This document shows, one piece after another, positions 43,856 through 52,407 of a stretch of 64,000 bases of DNA. This DNA is from an uncultured Pirellulaceae bacterium (GTDB lineage Bacteria > Planctomycetota > Planctomycetia > Pirellulales > Pirellulaceae): contig CALKCK010000020.1 of NCBI GenBank assembly GCA_938083195.1, positions 124,001 to 188,000 on the forward strand, in the 5' to 3' direction. Below the pieces are notes generated by a model. It saw only the letters and a program-made list of their open reading frames with translations. It made no database searches and was not told where the DNA came from. The position numbers and the translations under genes were made by a program. Each line of letters opens with the position of its first letter. Within the stretch, counting starts at the first letter, position 1.

Positions 43856-45823
43856 ATGAATCTAAAACGAGTGTTGATTGGTTACTTGCCAATCGTATTA
43901 TTGTTTGTTCTCTCCAATGCTGCCAATAGTGAAGAATTTCGAGTTGCCAATATTTTCACTGACAACATGGTCTTGCAGCGGAATCAAGCATTTTCGATTT
44001 GGGGATGGGGAAATCCAGGCTCTCCAGTTTCCGTCCAACTACAGAAACAATCAGCTACAGTCTCACCAGATGAACAAGGTAGGTGGGAAGCAAATTTTAA
44101 AGCCATTGATCTGGGAGATCCATTTTCAATCTCCATTTCATCCGCTCAGAACTCAATCGTATTAAAAAATGTTCTCGCTGGAGACGTTTGGATTTGCAGT
44201 GGACAATCAAATATGGAATGGGTTGTCCGACAGGCGGGCAACCCTCAACAGGAAATTGCCAAGGGAGACTGGCCACTCATTCGTCACGTTCGTGTCGACC
44301 ATGTTACAAGCCCTTCTAAACTAGACGACGTCAATAACTCTGGATGGCAAGTCTGCAGCCCGGACACTGTCGGTAATTTCTCAGCCGTTGGTTACTATTT
44401 TGCAAGAGAACTGCAACGTGAATTAAACGTGCCGATCGGACTGCTGCACACGTCGTGGGGTGGAACTATCATTGAAACTTGGATCAGCCCAGAGTCACTT
44501 AAGAACCACCCTGATTTCAAAGATGCCATCACAAAAATAGAAGCAATCACCCAAAACCCAGAACAACAACAAACGCGGGCTAAAAAATTAGACCAATGGA
44601 ATCAAGACTTTCGAAAAGCACTTGAAGATAAATCGACGCAATGGAAAGCTCCCGAGATGGATGATTCTGACTGGACTTCCATCAAAGCCCCAGGTAGCTG
44701 GGAATCCCAGGGTTACCAACAATTAGATGGAATTGCCTGGTATCGCCGTACGATTACCTTACCCGATTCTTGGGAATCTCAACCGGCATCGATATCACTT
44801 GGAAAAATCGATGACATCGATATTACTTTTGTAAACGGGGTCAAAATCGGTTCACTTTCCGATTGGACAAAGGTCAGGAAGTACGAAATCCCGTCCAAGC
44901 TACTGAGAGCCGGTGAAAATTCAATCGCAATTCGGGTCACCGACCAGGCAGGTGGTGGTGGAATTATTGGTGACCCCAATGATATGCAAATCGAAAGAGC
45001 CGGAGAGCCCGCAATATCCCTTGCAGGGAATTGGAAATTTAAGAAATCGGATCTAACTAAGAAACTCGGCGAACGCCCAGAACAACCATTCAGAGGCCCC
45101 AATCATCCAACTTTGCTCAGCAACGCAATGGTGAATCCATTTTTACTTGTAAAAGCCAAAGGGGTAATTTGGTATCAAGGGGAATCCAATGCAGGCAGAG
45201 CGTACCAATATCGTTCGTTGATGCCTTTGTTAATCCAGGACTGGCGGAGACGATTTGGTCAGGATTTTTCTTTCTACTGGGTTCAATTGGCGAACTTTAC
45301 AATGCCCCGTGACACTCCAGGGGACAGCCAATGGGCTGAGTTACGAGAAGCACAAACGATGGCTCTGACGGTTCCTAAGACGGGTCAAGCCGTGATTATC
45401 GACATCGGTGAAGCGAGAGACATTCACCCAAAGAACAAACAGGATGTTGGCAAGCGGCTCGCGCTTAATGCTCTCGCAAAAGACTATGGAAGATCGGTTG
45501 TCTATTCAGGGCCAATGTTTCAATCTGTTGAATTCTCAGGAGACCAGGCAACCATTCACTTCGATCACGCCGATGGCCTGAATTCCAAGAATGGGCCTCT
45601 TAAGCATTTTCAAATCGCCGGGGATGACAAAATCTTTGTTTGGGCGGAGGCCAAATTGGATGGAAACAAAGTCATCGTTTCAAGTGCTTCGATCAAGAAC
45701 CCCGTTGCCGTCCGATATGCGTGGGCAGATAACCCAGAAGGATGCAATCTTTATAACGGAGCTGGTTTACCAGCATGCCCGTTCCGAACCGACACGTGGA
45801 AGGGGGTTACCCAAAATAATTGA
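43856..45823 (+). CDS. Secreted sialate O-acetylesterase-like SGNH hydrolase
   Basis: A 655-residue exported esterase. The signal peptide is about residues 1-24 (VLIGYLPIVLLFVLSNA). The family opening FRVANIFTDNMVLQRNQ and a small beta domain precede the catalytic block with nucleophile Ser118 in ICSGQSNMEW. A jelly-roll module is inserted at about residues 270-400 (WKAPEMDDSDWTSIKAPGSW, GIAWYRRTITLP). Then comes VIWYQGESNAGRAYQYRSLM, and the Asp-His pair in DIGEARDIHPKNKQ. Such enzymes remove O-acetyl groups from sialic acids or other polysaccharides and suit a marine polysaccharide degrader. The ATG at 43856 is chosen for the signal peptide. Confidence 0.9.
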   Translation: MNLKRVLIGYLPIVLLFVLSNAANSEEFRVANIFTDNMVLQRNQAFSIWGWGNPGSPVSVQLQKQSATVSPDEQGRWEANFKAIDLGDPFSISISSAQNSIVLKNVLAGDVWICSGQSNMEWVVRQAGNPQQEIAKGDWPLIRHVRVDHVTSPSKLDDVNNSGWQVCSPDTVGNFSAVGYYFARELQRELNVPIGLLHTSWGGTIIETWISPESLKNHPDFKDAITKIEAITQNPEQQQTRAKKLDQWNQDFRKALEDKSTQWKAPEMDDSDWTSIKAPGSWESQGYQQLDGIAWYRRTITLPDSWESQPASISLGKIDDIDITFVNGVKIGSLSDWTKVRKYEIPSKLLRAGENSIAIRVTDQAGGGGIIGDPNDMQIERAGEPAISLAGNWKFKKSDLTKKLGERPEQPFRGPNHPTLLSNAMVNPFLLVKAKGVIWYQGESNAGRAYQYRSLMPLLIQDWRRRFGQDFSFYWVQLANFTMPRDTPGDSQWAELREAQTMALTVPKTGQAVIIDIGEARDIHPKNKQDVGKRLALNALAKDYGRSVVYSGPMFQSVEFSGDQATIHFDHADGLNSKNGPLKHFQIAGDDKIFVWAEAKLDGNKVIVSSASIKNPVAVRYAWADNPEGCNLYNGAGLPACPFRTDTWKGVTQNN

Positions 45824-45903
45824 GTTTATAAATGGCGCAAACAGCAATGAAAAAACTCAACCGGTACGCCCTGAAATACCACGGAATACGGGGCTCAAAT
45901 AAA

Positions 45904-45933
45904 AAAGACGGCTGAGGAAAATCAGCCGTCTTT
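45904..45933. terminator. Bidirectional intrinsic terminator
   Basis: A perfect 12-bp stem, AAAGACGGCTGA and TCAGCCGTCTTT, with a 6-nt loop. A and T runs on both sides let it end transcription of the esterase gene and of the convergent Fe-S protein gene. Confidence 0.9.
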
Positions 45934-45960
45934 AAATATTTCTTATCGTCGCAGCTACGA

Positions 45961-46293
45961 TTAAGTACTAAACGAATTTCCACAACCGCAAGTCTTTTTT
46001 GCATTTGGATTATGGAATTGGAATCCTCGTTGCTCGATTCCTTCGTAGTAATCGACAACAGTGCCATCTAGAAATAGATCGCTCTTTTTATCAACAACGA
46101 CGGCAACGCCATGTTGCTCAGTCATGTTGTCTTTGGTTTCGTCAAAATCAGATGCAATGTTCAGGCCATAATTGAATCCTGAGCACCCACCTCCAGAGAC
46201 CGAAATACGAAGAACTGCATTTTCGTCGTACTCACCCTCTTGAATGAACCGCTGAATTTCTTTGGCGGCTGTTTCAGTTACCGTAACACTCAT
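45961..46293 (-). CDS. erpA: Iron-sulfur cluster insertion/carrier protein (ErpA/HesB/IscA family)
   Basis: A 110-residue A-type Fe-S carrier. The three ligand cysteines are present: Cys37 in [11 protein letters not shown], and Cys102 and Cys104 in [11 protein letters not shown]. The conserved [12 protein letters not shown] and [11 protein letters not shown] strands are also visible. It would hand clusters to apo-enzymes in the cytoplasm. Length is normal. No other isc or suf gene is nearby. The exact subtype (ErpA versus IscA versus SufA) is a best guess. Confidence 0.9.
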   Translation of the reverse strand: MSVTVTETAAKEIQRFIQEGEYDENAVLRISVSGGGCSGFNYGLNIASDFDETKDNMTEQHGVAVVVDKKSDLFLDGTVVDYYEGIEQRGFQFHNPNAKKTCGCGNSFST

Positions 46294-46580
46294 TCGAACT
46301 ATCTCTCCAAGGCTAATTGAATTACATCTCGCGGACGCATTATGACTCTATTCGTCATTTTTTGTAATCGGGGTTTATTTGTCCAGCGGTTTTATCTTAA
46401 ACCGTTTCAGCTTCCCCCAAACAGTCATATTTCTAGTTATAACCGTGTTTTTCCGCAAATAAACTCCCAATTCCCGATTCACGACACTTTCGGGGGACCA
46501 ATTTCAAAACTGGACAAATCAAAACAGCTAGTAAATCTGGGGCAGCTATGAACGTTTTACGCAGCGTATTCACTGTTAGT

Positions 46581-47192
46581 TCACCCGAACAGGCTCTCTA
46601 AACAGATCTTTGACCACGTTTCATAGGAATCGAGGTCTGCCATCAATTCAGACACTGGCAAGAAACCTGCATCGGAAATCTCAGCTTCATTTGCCGAAAT
46701 CTGAGGCTGTTGAACATCAAATAAATGGACGATTCCCAGATGAACCTTCCCAACTTCATTCTCATCGTCGTTAATCAAACCGACAAGTGCTTGCGTAAAC
46801 TCAGTGTCGATTACAATTTCTTCCTCTAACTCGCGTTGCATGCCGAGTTCATAAGGCGATGCGTCATGTGCATCGAGCGTGGAAATGTGCCCACCAATGC
46901 CTACACTTTTCTTGGCTCTCAGGCGGGTCTCTCCACCGCCCTTACCACGCGTGTATTGAAACACCTGAGTCTCGCCGGCGTCATCAACAAATTTAAAAAT
47001 GCAGTATGGAATCAGCTGCTTAAAACTGGGGTCCTCTTCCATCTCCCCACGAGGCAGATACTGCGTGTTTGCTGAGTCGAGCAGGGTATCTAAGTAATTA
47101 CCGGTCTCAGAGCAGAAACCTTGAAAATACCCGCAATCGTGAAAGAGTTGCGTTTTAACAACCATCACTTGTTCTGTACTTACCGCCGACAT
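46581..47192 (-). CDS. Nudix superfamily hydrolase/phosphoesterase-like protein
   Basis: A 203-residue protein with a Nudix box whose first half is stretched: VGIGGHISTLDAHD, then ELGMQRELEEEIVID, keeping the REx2EE core. The rest of the fold is visible in IPYCIFKF, VFQYTRGKGGGETRL and GLINDDENEVGKVHLGIVHL. It would cleave a nucleoside diphosphate linked to another group; substrate unknown. An alternative start is the ATG at 47165. The insertion in the Nudix box is typical of a planctomycete-type subgroup (recollection), and catalysis should be retained because both glutamates are present. Confidence 0.75.
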   Translation of the reverse strand: MSAVSTEQVMVVKTQLFHDCGYFQGFCSETGNYLDTLLDSANTQYLPRGEMEEDPSFKQLIPYCIFKFVDDAGETQVFQYTRGKGGGETRLRAKKSVGIGGHISTLDAHDASPYELGMQRELEEEIVIDTEFTQALVGLINDDENEVGKVHLGIVHLFDVQQPQISANEAEISDAGFLPVSELMADLDSYETWSKICLESLFG

Positions 47193-47403
47193 TTCCTTCT
47201 CCTTGGACTAAATCCGAATAGGCTCTCTTCGGTATCAACTACTCTTTTCGACAACTCCTAGTTTAATGCAACCCATCCTCATTGAACAGCATCGTGCCTA
47301 CCAACAATCAAGTTGGCTTAATCTTGGGTTGCAAATCAACCAAACTACAACTCAATCGAGAAGTACATTTATCCCACAGCAAACGATATCGTGGGTCGCA
47401 CGT

Positions 47404-48330
47404 CTAAATCGATAATTTACGATTGGCTAAACTCTCAACTGCAATCTTTACGGTTTGGAAATGGATATCCACAATATCATCGATTTCCGGAGCATACCCA
47501 CCTGCCATCGCAAACGCCATGGGAAGCCCTTTTTCATGGCAAAAGTTCATCACCAATCGATCACGTGCTGCAAGGCCCGCTTTCGACAAATCGAGTAACC
47601 CTAAGCGATCTTTGGTGTAAGGATCGGCACCAGCCAGATAGAAAACGAAATCGGGCAAAAACGAATCAAGAACGACACTCAATCCGGCCTCCAATTCTTC
47701 CAGATACCGCGCGTCCGTTGTTCCGGCAGGCAAAGCAATATCGCAGTCTCCATTCGTTTTTTGAAACGGGAAATTTTTTTCACAATGCATTGAAAACGAA
47801 AATAGACTTGCATCACCTCGGGCAATCGAAGAAGTACCATTCCCCTGGTGGACATCACAATCAACCACCAAAACATTTCCGATTCGACCTTCGCTCTGCA
47901 ACACTCTCGCGGCCACACACACGTCATTAAATACACAAAAGCCTTGGCCGTTCCCTTCAAACGCATGGTGTGTCCCACCTGCCAAATTGCCGGCAAGGCC
48001 ATCATCCAACGCAGCAAATCCAGCCTCTATGGTCGCGCCTGTGGAGCGTCGGGAACGTTCTACCATCGCTAAAGACCATGGAAACCCAATTCGGCGAATT
48101 TGAACCTCAGTTAAATTGCCCGTACAAACCGCCTCTAGATACTCCGGAGTATGCACTTTGCTCAATTGGTGATCGGTGGCCGCAGCGGGCAAACTCAATT
48201 CGCAGTGGGTCGCGATCGGATCCTGCAGAACTCGCTCCCGCAGCAATCCGTACTTGGACATCGGAAAACGATGGCGATCCGGTAATGGAAGTTCGAAAGT
48301 GTCAGAATAAAACAGTTTCAAAGTGAGCAC
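47404..48330 (-). CDS. Histone deacetylase family protein (class II-like amidohydrolase)
   Basis: A 308-residue zinc-dependent deacetylase of the HDAC/acetoin utilisation/polyamine amidohydrolase superfamily. Visible are HHAFEGNGQGFCVFNDVCVA (tandem active-site His region), the zinc site VVDCDVHQGNGTSSIA and YLAGADPYTKDRLGLLDLSK. The length equals a single catalytic domain, and it lacks histone-tail targeting regions. Start GTG at 48330, 11 bp after the QueD stop, so the genes are probably cotranscribed. In bacteria, acetylated lysines or polyamines are likely substrates. Confidence 0.9.
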   Translation of the reverse strand: MLTLKLFYSDTFELPLPDRHRFPMSKYGLLRERVLQDPIATHCELSLPAAATDHQLSKVHTPEYLEAVCTGNLTEVQIRRIGFPWSLAMVERSRRSTGATIEAGFAALDDGLAGNLAGGTHHAFEGNGQGFCVFNDVCVAARVLQSEGRIGNVLVVDCDVHQGNGTSSIARGDASLFSFSMHCEKNFPFQKTNGDCDIALPAGTTDARYLEELEAGLSVVLDSFLPDFVFYLAGADPYTKDRLGLLDLSKAGLAARDRLVMNFCHEKGLPMAFAMAGGYAPEIDDIVDIHFQTVKIAVESLANRKLSI

Positions 48331-48340
48331 CGCAAAACAA

Positions 48341-48835
48341 TCAATTCAAATTGGCTCGCTGGACCTGGCGAAGCATCGCATCAGCTTGATTACGACTGGA
48401 GTCAATCGTTACTTCCGCGAATGCGTTCTCCGTCTCCCAAACGACGACCTTCGTAAGCCTTAGATCATAGCCTTTGATTGTCTCGATCAAGGTAGGTCCT
48501 ACCTCGTCAAGCAAATACCTAGCCATGTTTTCAGCGGTTGGATTATAAGGCAATCGATAGATCTTATTTGGCCGGACTTGCTCCAATGCGGTTAGAGCAT
48601 TTTCGTCGGCATCCCAAACGATAAAGCCATGGTCCCAATGATCGTCGATCCACCCCTTAAACAACCGATTGATCACGCCAAAATCGACGACTCGCCCTAG
48701 CTCATCAATCTCATTTCCAGTGACATGAAATTGAATCAAATAATTGTGCCCATGCAAGTTCGCGCATTTGCCCTCGTGACCGAGTAATCGGTGACCAGCA
48801 CAAAATTTAACCTGACGCATAACCGTGATGCTCAT
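48341..48835 (-). CDS. 6-pyruvoyl-tetrahydropterin synthase / QueD family protein
   Basis: A 164-residue T-fold enzyme. The zinc ligands sit in FCAGHRLLGHEGKCANLHGHNY (key residues His of AGHRL and the HGH pair), with the catalytic Cys in GKCANLHGH. GRVVDFGVINRLFKGWIDDHWDHGF and PTAENMARYLLDEV complete the family pattern. It would convert dihydroneopterin triphosphate to 6-carboxy- or 6-pyruvoyl-tetrahydropterin in queuosine or pterin synthesis. No other queuosine gene is present, so the pathway is not settled. The ATG at 48835 with a purine-rich stretch before it is preferred to a start 20 codons upstream. Confidence 0.9.
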   Translation of the reverse strand: MSITVMRQVKFCAGHRLLGHEGKCANLHGHNYLIQFHVTGNEIDELGRVVDFGVINRLFKGWIDDHWDHGFIVWDADENALTALEQVRPNKIYRLPYNPTAENMARYLLDEVGPTLIETIKGYDLRLTKVVVWETENAFAEVTIDSSRNQADAMLRQVQRANLN

Positions 48836-48894
48836 TCTTCTCTTCTTCAGTTGGATCAAGTGCCGTCCGTCACCGACGGACCGCTCGGTTGCCA

Positions 48895-49272
48895 CTATCT
48901 CAGCTTGGGATTATCGCGATGTCGATCGCGGTCACGCTGAGTTTTCTTCCGTAAATTGTCGTCAAAAGCTGCCGTTAAGTCGACACCTGTTTGATTCGCC
49001 AGACAAATTAGCACAAATAAAATATCGGCCATTTCGTCCTTTAACGAGGAATCCTTATCCGTATCTTTAAAACTCTGCTCCCCATAAGTTCGCGAGATAA
49101 TTCTTGCCAATTCACCCACTTCTTCGACCAATTGGGCCAAATTGGTTAATTCGGAAAAATACCGTACGCCTACCGTTTTTATCCAGTCGTCTACCGTTGT
49201 TTGTGCTTCACGAAGAGTTAGTTCAGATCCCTCACCTTGACTTTGATCCCGCACCTCTAGATCTCCCTCCAT
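48895..49272 (-). CDS. MazG-like nucleotide pyrophosphohydrolase
   Basis: A 125-residue all-alpha NTP pyrophosphatase. The metal-binding motif EExxE is seen in LAQLVEEVGELARII, with the partner helix LKDEMADILFVLICLAN. A basic tail (LRKKTQRDRDRHRDNPKLR) follows. It hydrolyses non-canonical or excess nucleoside triphosphates. The ATG at 49272 has AAAGGAGAG just upstream and is chosen over an in-frame start 12 codons earlier. It is first in a leftward trio with the QueD-like and deacetylase genes. Confidence 0.88.
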   Translation of the reverse strand: MEGDLEVRDQSQGEGSELTLREAQTTVDDWIKTVGVRYFSELTNLAQLVEEVGELARIISRTYGEQSFKDTDKDSSLKDEMADILFVLICLANQTGVDLTAAFDDNLRKKTQRDRDRHRDNPKLR

Positions 49273-49508
49273 AGCTCTCTCCTTTAAGTAGACCGTTATT
49301 TTTATCAATTGAAATCAGGTGACTCAAGAAGGTCAAGCCTCCACACCATTTGACGTGGATCATATTTTGCTCGATGAACCACTTCGCCGGGAAACTTTAT
49401 CTTAGTCGATAGCTGCTACAATAGAATCCACTTCGATCATCAAACGTTTCCTCAAACCCTCCAATTTGACAACTCTCAATTTGGAAATTGAGTCAAGGGA
49501 GTTTTTAT

Positions 49509-51398
49509 ATGCAAAAATTTAATCCACTCATGTTTCTTTTGCCTGGCCTTTTTCTCCTCGGCACTCCAGCTACAAAAGCAACACTACTCGGATCACCAAT
49601 CCAATCTCCAAATATTATCTGGATCTCTTGCGAAGACATCAGTCCGCATTTGGGATGTTACGGTGACAAAAATGCAATCACTCCCAATATCGACCAACTC
49701 GCAAACTCTTCGATTCGATACACAAACGCTTTCACTACCGCTGGCGTTTGCGCTCCCTGCCGATCAGCAATTATTACTGGAGTCTACCAGTCCACACTTG
49801 GCACCCACCACATGCGGTGCAACGCACAACTTCCCAAGGGTGTAAAACCCTTTCCTGTTTACCTACGAAAAGCGGGTTATTATTGCACAAATAATTCAAA
49901 ACAAGATTACCAATTTAAAACCCCATCCGGGGTTTGGGACGATTCGAGCAAGAAGGCCCATTGGAAGAATCGTCAAGATCCTAAACAACCCTTTTTCTCT
50001 GTTTTCAATTTTACAGGATGTCACGAAAGCGGAATTGCAAGCGAATCCAAATATAAACAAGTCACCCAAGACCTTACGCCGCAGCAGCGCCAGGATGCCG
50101 CCCAGTTAACGCTGCCACCATACTACCCCGATACGCCAATCGTACGTGAAGATTGGAAACGAAACTATGAACTCATTACTGCGATGGATGCTTGGGCTGG
50201 AAAGCTGATTCAAGAATTAAAAGATGCTGGAGAATATGAAAACACCATCATCATGTATTGGTCGGATCATGGAGTCGGACTACCTCGCGCCAAACGATGG
50301 CTCTACGATTCCGGTACACACATTCCGCTAATCGTTAAGCTCCCCGATGGATTGAACCTAGAAAATAGAATCGGCATCGCCGACGACGAACTAATTAGCT
50401 CACTCGATTTTGCCCCGACTGTTTTAAAGCTCGCTGGCCTGAAACCACCATCGCACATGCAGGGGCGTGCGTTTTTGGGAACTGATCTCCAGCCACCCCG
50501 TAATTATGTCTATGGCGCCCGAGACAGAATGGACGAACGCTACGACATTATTCGTTCCGTGAGAGACCAAAAATATCGGTACATCCGAAACTACGAACCT
50601 CACAAGGCATATTATCAATACATGAATACTCCAGAAAAAGGTGCAACCATGAAGGAGTTACGACGGGTTCACGCTCTCGGCAAACTTTCAACGGAAGCCA
50701 AATTGTTCATGCAGAAATCCAAACCCGCAGAAGAGCTCTATGACCTCCAAAGCGATCCGCACGAAATTAATAATCTAATCGGAGATTCGAAATACTCGAC
50801 GGTTCTTGAGCGTTTACGAAACGCTCATTTGGAATGGGTTGTCGATACCCGCGATATCGGGCTGATACCAGAATCTGAAATTCAGATTCGCGAACTTAAT
50901 TCCGGAGCTAGATATAACATTTTGAAAAACGCCAAGCCCGATCTCATCGAGCAAATTCGCAACACCGCGAATTTGGCTGTTAATAACGACTCCGATTTCG
51001 GAGATCTAAAAGATGCCGCCAACCATTCCGACTCGATTGTTCGGTACTGGGCGTTAATTGGTATTGGAAATCGGCCAGACGAGGCAACCAGCTGTAAATC
51101 TCTGTTGGTTGAGGCGCTTACCGACTCCTCTCCATGCGTCAGGATCGCGGCATCGAGAGCGCTCCTGAAAATCAATGAACCTCGCCAAGCCTTATTGGCA
51201 CTCAAAAATGAACTTACCGGAGAACATCAATGGGCTAGGTTGCGTGCAGCAATCGTTCTCGATGAATCTGGTGAAGCAGCACGCCCACTTATTCCTGAAC
51301 TCAAACGCTGCCTTAAGGATCAACCCAACAAATACATCACTCGAGTAGCCAACCGTACGCTTAATGTTCTTCTCGACACGAACAATGCTGTAAAATAA
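49509..51398 (+). CDS. Exported sulfatase with C-terminal HEAT-like repeats
   Basis: A 629-residue sulfatase of the alkaline phosphatase superfamily. A signal peptide (LMFLLPGLFLLGTPATKA) is followed by SPNIIWISCEDISPHLGCYG (metal ligands) and TAGVCAPCRSAIITGVYQ. There the CxPxR motif (Cys81, Pro83, Arg85) marks the Cys matured to formylglycine. The second half of the active site is MYWSDHGVGLPRAKRWLYD. After the sulfatase fold, from about residue 495, the protein carries HEAT-like alpha repeats (DSIVRYWALIGIGNRP, DSSPCVRIAASRALLKINEP, GEHQWARLRAAIVLDE). These may bind substrate or partners. The ATG at 49509 follows AGGGAG and is preferred to the TTG seven codons earlier. Substrates are probably sulfated polysaccharides. 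Confidence 0.92.
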   Translation: MQKFNPLMFLLPGLFLLGTPATKATLLGSPIQSPNIIWISCEDISPHLGCYGDKNAITPNIDQLANSSIRYTNAFTTAGVCAPCRSAIITGVYQSTLGTHHMRCNAQLPKGVKPFPVYLRKAGYYCTNNSKQDYQFKTPSGVWDDSSKKAHWKNRQDPKQPFFSVFNFTGCHESGIASESKYKQVTQDLTPQQRQDAAQLTLPPYYPDTPIVREDWKRNYELITAMDAWAGKLIQELKDAGEYENTIIMYWSDHGVGLPRAKRWLYDSGTHIPLIVKLPDGLNLENRIGIADDELISSLDFAPTVLKLAGLKPPSHMQGRAFLGTDLQPPRNYVYGARDRMDERYDIIRSVRDQKYRYIRNYEPHKAYYQYMNTPEKGATMKELRRVHALGKLSTEAKLFMQKSKPAEELYDLQSDPHEINNLIGDSKYSTVLERLRNAHLEWVVDTRDIGLIPESEIQIRELNSGARYNILKNAKPDLIEQIRNTANLAVNNDSDFGDLKDAANHSDSIVRYWALIGIGNRPDEATSCKSLLVEALTDSSPCVRIAASRALLKINEPRQALLALKNELTGEHQWARLRAAIVLDESGEAARPLIPELKRCLKDQPNKYITRVANRTLNVLLDTNNAVK

Positions 51399-51477
51399 TC
51401 GCGACAGATCGGCAGTTTGTTTGAGGCCGCCAACTGTCAGACCATCCGTTGCTTTAACTAGCAGAGTGAATAAGGCA

Positions 51478-51861
51478 CTACCATGGCCGCCAAAAGACAC
51501 CATTGCCTCGCAAGCCAATGTCGCCTGTCGGAATCCCAAGATCCTGAAAGTACGTGTAGTGGAAACCACCAATGTACCTTGAGTTATTTTCCTCTACATT
51601 CAAAGGATCAGGCCGTCCCCATCGATCACTGATTCGATTCGTCGAATGCATCCATGGTTTGGCGTTCGAAGTTGGTTTCCAACTTGATCGATTCGGAAGT
51701 TTCTCCGCTGTAACAACGTCTTGTTCGACGGGTTTCATGCGTTGCCAACGACCACGAATCAACTGTGCATCGCATGGATTGACGGACAACACAAACAAGC
51801 CAACCAGCGTCAAGCCAAAAGCCCGCACTGAAACTAATCGGTACTTTTTAAGAAGATTCAA
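51478..51861 (-). CDS. Exported hypothetical protein
   Basis: A 127-residue protein with a clear signal peptide (VSVRAFGLTLVGLFVLSVNP, cleavage near CDAQ). The mature part is short, basic, and rich in Trp, Arg and Asn, with a C-terminal aromatic-glycine region (YIGGFHYTYFQDLGIPTGD, GNGVFWRPW). I do not recognise the family. It is convergent with the sulfatase gene, 79 bp apart, and likely acts in the periplasm or on the cell surface. Confidence 0.6.
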   Translation of the reverse strand: MNLLKKYRLVSVRAFGLTLVGLFVLSVNPCDAQLIRGRWQRMKPVEQDVVTAEKLPNRSSWKPTSNAKPWMHSTNRISDRWGRPDPLNVEENNSRYIGGFHYTYFQDLGIPTGDIGLRGNGVFWRPW

Positions 51862-52407
51862 AGAGGTTCCTTCCGATCGAAATTCATGCTAACCAACCTT
51901 ACCAAACTCGCCTCCTTAACAAGATCGGGATCTAAAGCCAAGAAAATGAGCTATCCTCATTGGCTTGGTTTAACGGCAATTATCCGACGAACTAGCACAA
52001 ACGGCCTCCATCTCGCCACGCGAACTCAGTCTGCCTTGCTGTTCTAACTCGCTGTTCTGCTTTGATGTTCGGCCTTGATGATCGGCCGAACGAAAACCTA
52101 GATACCAACAAACAACCAACCCAATGTGCTTGGTCTTCGCGGGTTCTTCAATAATTTTAAATGCCCGTTGGATTCTTTTACGAACTGTTCTTCGGGGACA
52201 ATCTTCGTTTGTTCTTGGTTTCCATCACGTAATTTCATTCGCTACTACCACGACTCCGAATCTGGAGGAAACTGGTCTTTGAAAAGCAGTCAGAAATGTC
52301 AAAAGGCTCGTGATTATCTGCATCCATACTCGACAATTCAGCTTTATTTCCCTAGCATACCTAATTGATTTTCCGTCCCGGACTCCCACCAGCCTCCACG
52401 CTAAAAC
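51862..52407. other. Gene-free divergent region with two hairpins
   Basis: About 545 bp with no convincing gene. Two structures are visible. One (51936-51967) has outer arms around AGCCA/TGGCT and inner arms ATGAG/CTCAT. The other is a perfect 8-bp inverted repeat GTTCGGCC/GGCCGAAC with a 9-nt loop at 52067-52091. Neither is followed by a T-run. They may be operators or parts of an RNA leader. Confidence 0.4.

Noticed and set aside
46342-46551. A 69-residue plus-strand gene between the ErpA-type and Nudix genes
   Set aside because: No ribosome-binding site, no family features, and it reads against the direction of its neighbours.
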